Shown here: one piece after another, positions 33,561-36,909 of the stretch
How the letters are laid out: every line of letters starts with the position of its first letter
How positions within the stretch are numbered: the first letter of the stretch is position 1
Assembly (NCBI GenBank): GCA_024680755.1
Contig: JAILBT010000007.1
Location: 1 to 36,909 of the forward strand
Direction of reading: 5' to 3'
Length of the DNA stretch: 36,909 bases
From: Prevotella sp.
GTDB lineage: Bacteria; Bacteroidota; Bacteroidia; Bacteroidales; Bacteroidaceae
The notes under the pieces: model-generated
Database searches by the model: none
What the model saw: only the letters and a program-made list of their open reading frames with translations
What the model was told of the DNA's origin: nothing
Made by a program: the position numbers and the translations under genes

Positions 33561-36167
33561 TTAGTTCTGGTCGTTTGTGGGGTCAGTGGGGTCAGTGGGC
33601 TCGGTGGGGTCAGTGGGCTCGGTGGGTGTGGGGTCGGTGGGGGTGGTGATGTCGGTGGGGGCTGTGGGGTCGGTGTTCTCGTCGTTGACAAGTTCTTCTT
33701 CTTCCTCCTCCTGTTCCTCGTGCTGCACCTTGCAGACACTGGCAATGACATCGTTCTTCTTGCTCAGGTTGATGAGCCGCACACCCTGCGTGGCCCGTCC
33801 CGTGACGCGTATGTCTTTCAGCGGCAGGCGCAGGGCGATGCCGCTCTTGTTGATAATCATCAGGTCGTTGTCGTCGGTGACTACCTTGATGGCCACGAGT
33901 CGTCCCGTGCGCTCGGTGATGGCAATGGTTTTCACGCCTTTGCCTCCGCGTGCCGTCTTACGGTATTCGTCCACGTCAGAGCGTTTGCCGTAGCCGTTTT
34001 CTGACACGACCATGATGGTTTCGTTCTGCGGGTCGTTGACGCAGACCATGCCCACCAGCTCGTCGTCGCCTCCGTCGAGCTTCATACCCCGCACGCCGGT
34101 GCTGGTTCGTCCCATGTCGCGCACGAGTTGCTCGTCGAAGCGCACGGCCCGTCCGTTGCGGTTGGCCAGCAGCAGCTCGTTGTGACCGTTTGTCAGTCGC
34201 ACTCCCACCACGCTGTCGCCCTCGCGTATGTTGATGGCATTGACACCCTTGGCGCGCACGTTACGGTAGTCGTAGAGGCATGTCTTCTTCACGGTGCCGT
34301 TCTTTGTGGCGAACACCACGAAGTGCGACTTGAGGAATTCCTCGTCGTCGAACTTCTTTATGCGCAGCACGGCGTTGATGGCATCGTCGGGCTCCAGATT
34401 GAGCAGGTTCTGCACGGCCCGTCCCTTCGAGTTCTTGTCGCCTTCGGGCACCTCGTAGCATTTTAGCCAGTAGCAGCGTCCCTTCTGTGTGAAGAAGAGC
34501 AGCATGTTGTGCATGGTGGCGGGATAGATATACTCGGTGAAGTCGTTGTCGCGGTGGCGTGCTCCGCGTGCTCCCACGCCGCCGCGTCCCTGCTCGCGGA
34601 AGTCGGCCAGCGGTGTGCGCTTGATGTATCCCAGGTGCGAGATGGTTATGACCACGGGGTCGTCGGGGTAGAAGTCCTCGGCATTGAATTCCTCGCTGGT
34701 CATCTTTATCTCCGTGCGGCGTTCGTCGCCATATTTCTCCTTGACCTCCTGCAGCTCCTGCTTCATCACCTGCTTGCACAGCTCGGGATCGTCGAGTATG
34801 GCCTGCAGGTGTTCGATGAGCTTCATCAGGTCGTCGTATTCCTGGTGCAGTTGGTCCATGCGCAGTCCTGTGAGCTGGCTCAGACGCATATCGACGATGG
34901 CCTTTGCCTGTACCTCGTCGAAGTCGAAGCGTTTCATCAGGCTGTCGCAGGCCGCTTTCGGCGTTTCGCTGGCGCGTATGAGGTGCACCACCTCGTCGAT
35001 GTTGTCGCAGGCTGTGATGAGCGCCAGCAGTATGTGTGCGCGGTCTTGCGCTTTCTTCAGGTCAAACTTTGTGCGGCGTATGGTCACGTCGTGGCGGTGC
35101 TCCACGAAATGGTGGACGCACTCCTTCAGCGACAGCAGCTTGGGCCTGCCGTGCACCAGTGCGATGCAGTTGACAGAGAAGTTGCTCTGCAGTGCCGTCA
35201 TCTTGAACAGCTTGTTCAGTACGACCTTGGCGTTGGCTTCTCGCTTGATGTCCACCACGATGCGCATACCCTGACGGCCGCTCTCGTCGTTGACGTAGCT
35301 TATGCCCTCTATCTTGTGTTCGTTGGCCAGGTCGGCTATGTATGACACCAGCTCGGCTTTGTTCACGCCGTAGGGTATCTCCGTCACCACGATCTTGTCG
35401 TGAGTCTCGCCTGTCTCTATCTCGGCCTTGGCGCGCATCACTATCTTGCCGCGGCCGGTCTCGTATGCGTCGCGCACACCCTGTATGCCGTAGATGTATG
35501 CTCCGGTGGGGAAGTCGGGCGCCTTGATGTATTGCATCAGGCCATCGGTGTCGATGTCGGGATTGTCGATGTATGCGCAGCAGCCGTCGATGACCTCGCC
35601 CAGGTTGTGCGTGGGTATGTTTGTGGCCATGCCCACGGCGATGCCGTTTCCGCCGTTGACCAGCAGGTTGGGTATCTTGGTCGGCATGATGGTAGGCTCT
35701 TTGAGCGAGTCGTCGAAGTTGTTGGTCATATCGACGGTGTCCTTGTCCAGGTCGTCCATGATATGCTCGCCCATCTTTGACAGTCGGCACTCGGTGTAAC
35801 GCATGGCGGCCGGTGAGTCGCCATCGATTGAGCCAAAGTTTCCCTGTCCGTCAACCAGGGTGTAGCGCATGTTCCACTCTTGCGCCATGCGCACCAGAGC
35901 GCCATAGACACTCGAGTCGCCGTGGGGGTGGTACTTGCCCAGAACCTCGCCCACGACGCGTGCGCATTTCTTGTAGGGCTGATCGCTGGTGTTGCCTATG
36001 CCGGCCATGCCGTAGAGTATGCGGCGGTGAACGGGCTTGAAGCCGTCGCGCACGTCGGGCAGGGCGCGGGCCACGATAACTGACATTGAGTAGTCGATGT
36101 AAGAGGATTTCATCTCCTCCTCAATGTTGATTTTCAGAATTCTGTCGTTGTCGATAGTCTGTTCCAT
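33561..36167 (-). CDS. gyrA: DNA gyrase subunit A
   Basis: This 868-residue subunit breaks and rejoins DNA in negative supercoiling, with GyrB. The breakage-reunion domain shows [31 protein letters not shown] and AAMRYTE with catalytic Tyr124. A coiled-coil stretch precedes the C-terminal beta-propeller ([38 protein letters not shown]). The GyrA box reads QGRGGVG rather than the enterobacterial QRRGGKG. The position matching E. coli Asp87 is Gly89. The last 55 or so residues are acidic then consist of TDP/TEP repeats, likely disordered. A clear promoter lies about 100 bases upstream. ParC is unlikely because a full propeller with the GyrA box is present. Confidence 0.96.
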   Translation of the reverse strand: MEQTIDNDRILKINIEEEMKSSYIDYSMSVIVARALPDVRDGFKPVHRRILYGMAGIGNTSDQPYKKCARVVGEVLGKYHPHGDSSVYGALVRMAQEWNMRYTLVDGQGNFGSIDGDSPAAMRYTECRLSKMGEHIMDDLDKDTVDMTNNFDDSLKEPTIMPTKIPNLLVNGGNGIAVGMATNIPTHNLGEVIDGCCAYIDNPDIDTDGLMQYIKAPDFPTGAYIYGIQGVRDAYETGRGKIVMRAKAEIETGETHDKIVVTEIPYGVNKAELVSYIADLANEHKIEGISYVNDESGRQGMRIVVDIKREANAKVVLNKLFKMTALQSNFSVNCIALVHGRPKLLSLKECVHHFVEHRHDVTIRRTKFDLKKAQDRAHILLALITACDNIDEVVHLIRASETPKAACDSLMKRFDFDEVQAKAIVDMRLSQLTGLRMDQLHQEYDDLMKLIEHLQAILDDPELCKQVMKQELQEVKEKYGDERRTEIKMTSEEFNAEDFYPDDPVVITISHLGYIKRTPLADFREQGRGGVGARGARHRDNDFTEYIYPATMHNMLLFFTQKGRCYWLKCYEVPEGDKNSKGRAVQNLLNLEPDDAINAVLRIKKFDDEEFLKSHFVVFATKNGTVKKTCLYDYRNVRAKGVNAINIREGDSVVGVRLTNGHNELLLANRNGRAVRFDEQLVRDMGRTSTGVRGMKLDGGDDELVGMVCVNDPQNETIMVVSENGYGKRSDVDEYRKTARGGKGVKTIAITERTGRLVAIKVVTDDNDLMIINKSGIALRLPLKDIRVTGRATQGVRLINLSKKNDVIASVCKVQHEEQEEEEEELVNDENTDPTAPTDITTPTDPTPTEPTDPTEPTDPTDPTNDQN
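33579..33632. repeat. Nonamer repeats encoding the TDP/TEP tail of GyrA
   Basis: The 9-base units GGGGTCAGT and GGGCTCGGT alternate from 33579 to 33623 (five clear units, then decayed ones) inside gyrA. On the - strand they encode Thr-Asp-Pro and Thr-Glu-Pro triplets. Confidence 0.88.
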
Positions 36168-36270
36168 TAAGAAATTAGTTTGTCACTTTGAAGGCGTCGG
36201 TCTTTGCTCAGAAGGGCGTAGAGCCGTTTTCCTTGCCTTTTAACGCGTTTTCGGCTTTTTTATTTGGGCG

Positions 36271-36301
36271 CAAAGGTAGTGTTTTTCCTACAGACGGCAA
36301 A
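36271..36301 (-). promoter_or_regulatory. gyrA promoter
   Basis: On the - strand TTTG (36301-36298), a 19-base spacer and TACCTTTG (36278-36271) match the Bacteroidetes promoter consensus exactly. The start codon is 104 bases downstream, leaving a leader of about 95 bases. Confidence 0.88.
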
Positions 36302-36557
36302 ATCTTTTAACGCAATTTTGCCATTGATTTCAATGTTTGTAACTGGTCAGTTATCGTCAAAGCTTACCACAGTAAATAATTGCCAAGGGTTTTCGGCTAC
36401 AGGCAATACGCTTCTCACTTCAAGTTTTTTAGTTTTTTAGTTTCTGAGTTTTTGAGTTTCTGCTTAATTCGCAGCGCTTGTGTTCATTTGTGTAATTCGT
36501 GAAATTAGTCTTAATTCGTTGTTCTTAAAAGTTTTTAGAGGGTGGAAACTTGAGTTG
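36302..36557. other. Non-coding stretch upstream of gyrA promoter
   Basis: No credible gene is seen here. It holds TAACTGGTCAGTTA (36340-36353), a 6-base inverted repeat around two bases, and degenerate AATTCG-rich sequence. The octamer runs on either side are listed separately. Confidence 0.5.
36423..36462. repeat. Five octamer units AGTTTTTT/AGTTTCTG
   Basis: AGTTTTTT, AGTTTTTT, AGTTTCTG, AGTTTTTG and AGTTTCTG follow in perfect 8-base phase, upstream of the gyrA promoter. Confidence 0.85.
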
Positions 36558-36909
36558 TCTAATTGTCTAATTGTCTCTCTGTCTAATTGTCTCTCTGTCT
36601 AATTGTCTAATTGTCTAATTGTCTCTCTGTCTAATTGTTTCTCTGTCTAATTGTCTAATTGTCTAATTGTCTCTCTGTCTAATTGTCTAATTGTCTAATT
36701 GTCTCTCTGTCTAATTGTCTAATTGTCTAATTGTCTCTCTGTCTCTCTGTCTAATTGTCTAATTGTCTAATTGTCTCTCTGTCTAATTGTTTCTCTGTCT
36801 AATTGTCTAATTGTCTAATTGTCTAATTGTCTCTCTGTCTAATTGTTTCTCTGTCTAATTGTCTAATTGTCTAATTGTCTCTCTGTCTAATTGTTTCTCT
36901 GTCTAATTG
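36558..36909. repeat. 44-unit octamer tandem array, continuing past the window
   Basis: The whole 352-base stretch can be cut into 44 octamers with no base left over. Three unit types occur: A TCTAATTG (29 copies), B TCTCTCTG (11) and C TTTCTCTG (4). They are arranged in a higher-order pattern, mostly AAAB and AAABAC. It has no spacers of varying sequence, so it is not CRISPR. No reading frame of interest crosses it. Confidence 0.97.

Noticed and set aside
36558..36909. CRISPR-like array
   Set aside because: The units are 8 bases with no unique spacers, and no cas genes are present.

Overview
The window looks like a chromosomal segment of a Bacteroidales bacterium, most likely Prevotella or a close relative. 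It has a SusC/SusD pair with surface lipoproteins, promoters of the Bacteroidetes type (TTTG, a 19-20 base spacer, then TAnnTTTG), few Shine-Dalgarno sites, secreted proteins with a short glycine/lysine C-terminal tail, and Bacteroidales gene neighbourhoods such as gyrA-TPR-TPR and serC-serA. No phage, transposase, rRNA, tRNA or CRISPR array was seen.

Region 1 (about 1-17,200, + strand) is a beta-mannan/galactomannan utilisation locus. It opens with the C-terminal part of a SusC-type TonB-dependent transporter, then SusD, an IPT-like surface glycan-binding lipoprotein and a secreted two-module protein. A hairpin terminator follows. A compact operon of overlapping or nearly abutting genes comes next: GH36 alpha-galactosidase, GH26 beta-mannanase, GH130 mannosylglucose phosphorylase, GPH-family sugar transporter and cellobiose/mannobiose 2-epimerase, closed by a strong terminator. 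Together these explain a route: debranch galactomannan, cut it to mannobiose, import it, epimerise it to mannosyl-glucose, and phosphorolyse it to mannose 1-phosphate and glucose. A class I mannose-6-phosphate isomerase (manA) further downstream links the product to glycolysis after a mutase step that is not encoded here.

Between the epimerase and manA lie two tandem units. Each is a large secreted modular protein followed by a 56-58 residue protein ending in W-D-D-(D/E)-E-E. Both units end in an identical 69-base sequence, and relics of further small-protein C-termini lie nearby. This is the least explained part of the window.

Region 2 (17,389-28,091, - strand) is housekeeping: a secreted C1-type peptidase and phoH from a clear promoter, then purC, menG, an outer-membrane-like protein, aroE, tex, a kinase-RapZ fusion and an nrnA-like DHH phosphoesterase. 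Region 3 (28,092-28,790) has no protein gene but carries a candidate 137-nt small RNA with its own promoter and terminator, and a 112-bp inverted-repeat element. Region 4 (28,791-36,167, - strand) holds serA, serC, two paralogous TPR proteins and gyrA, whose promoter is visible. The window ends in a 44-unit octamer tandem array that runs off the edge.
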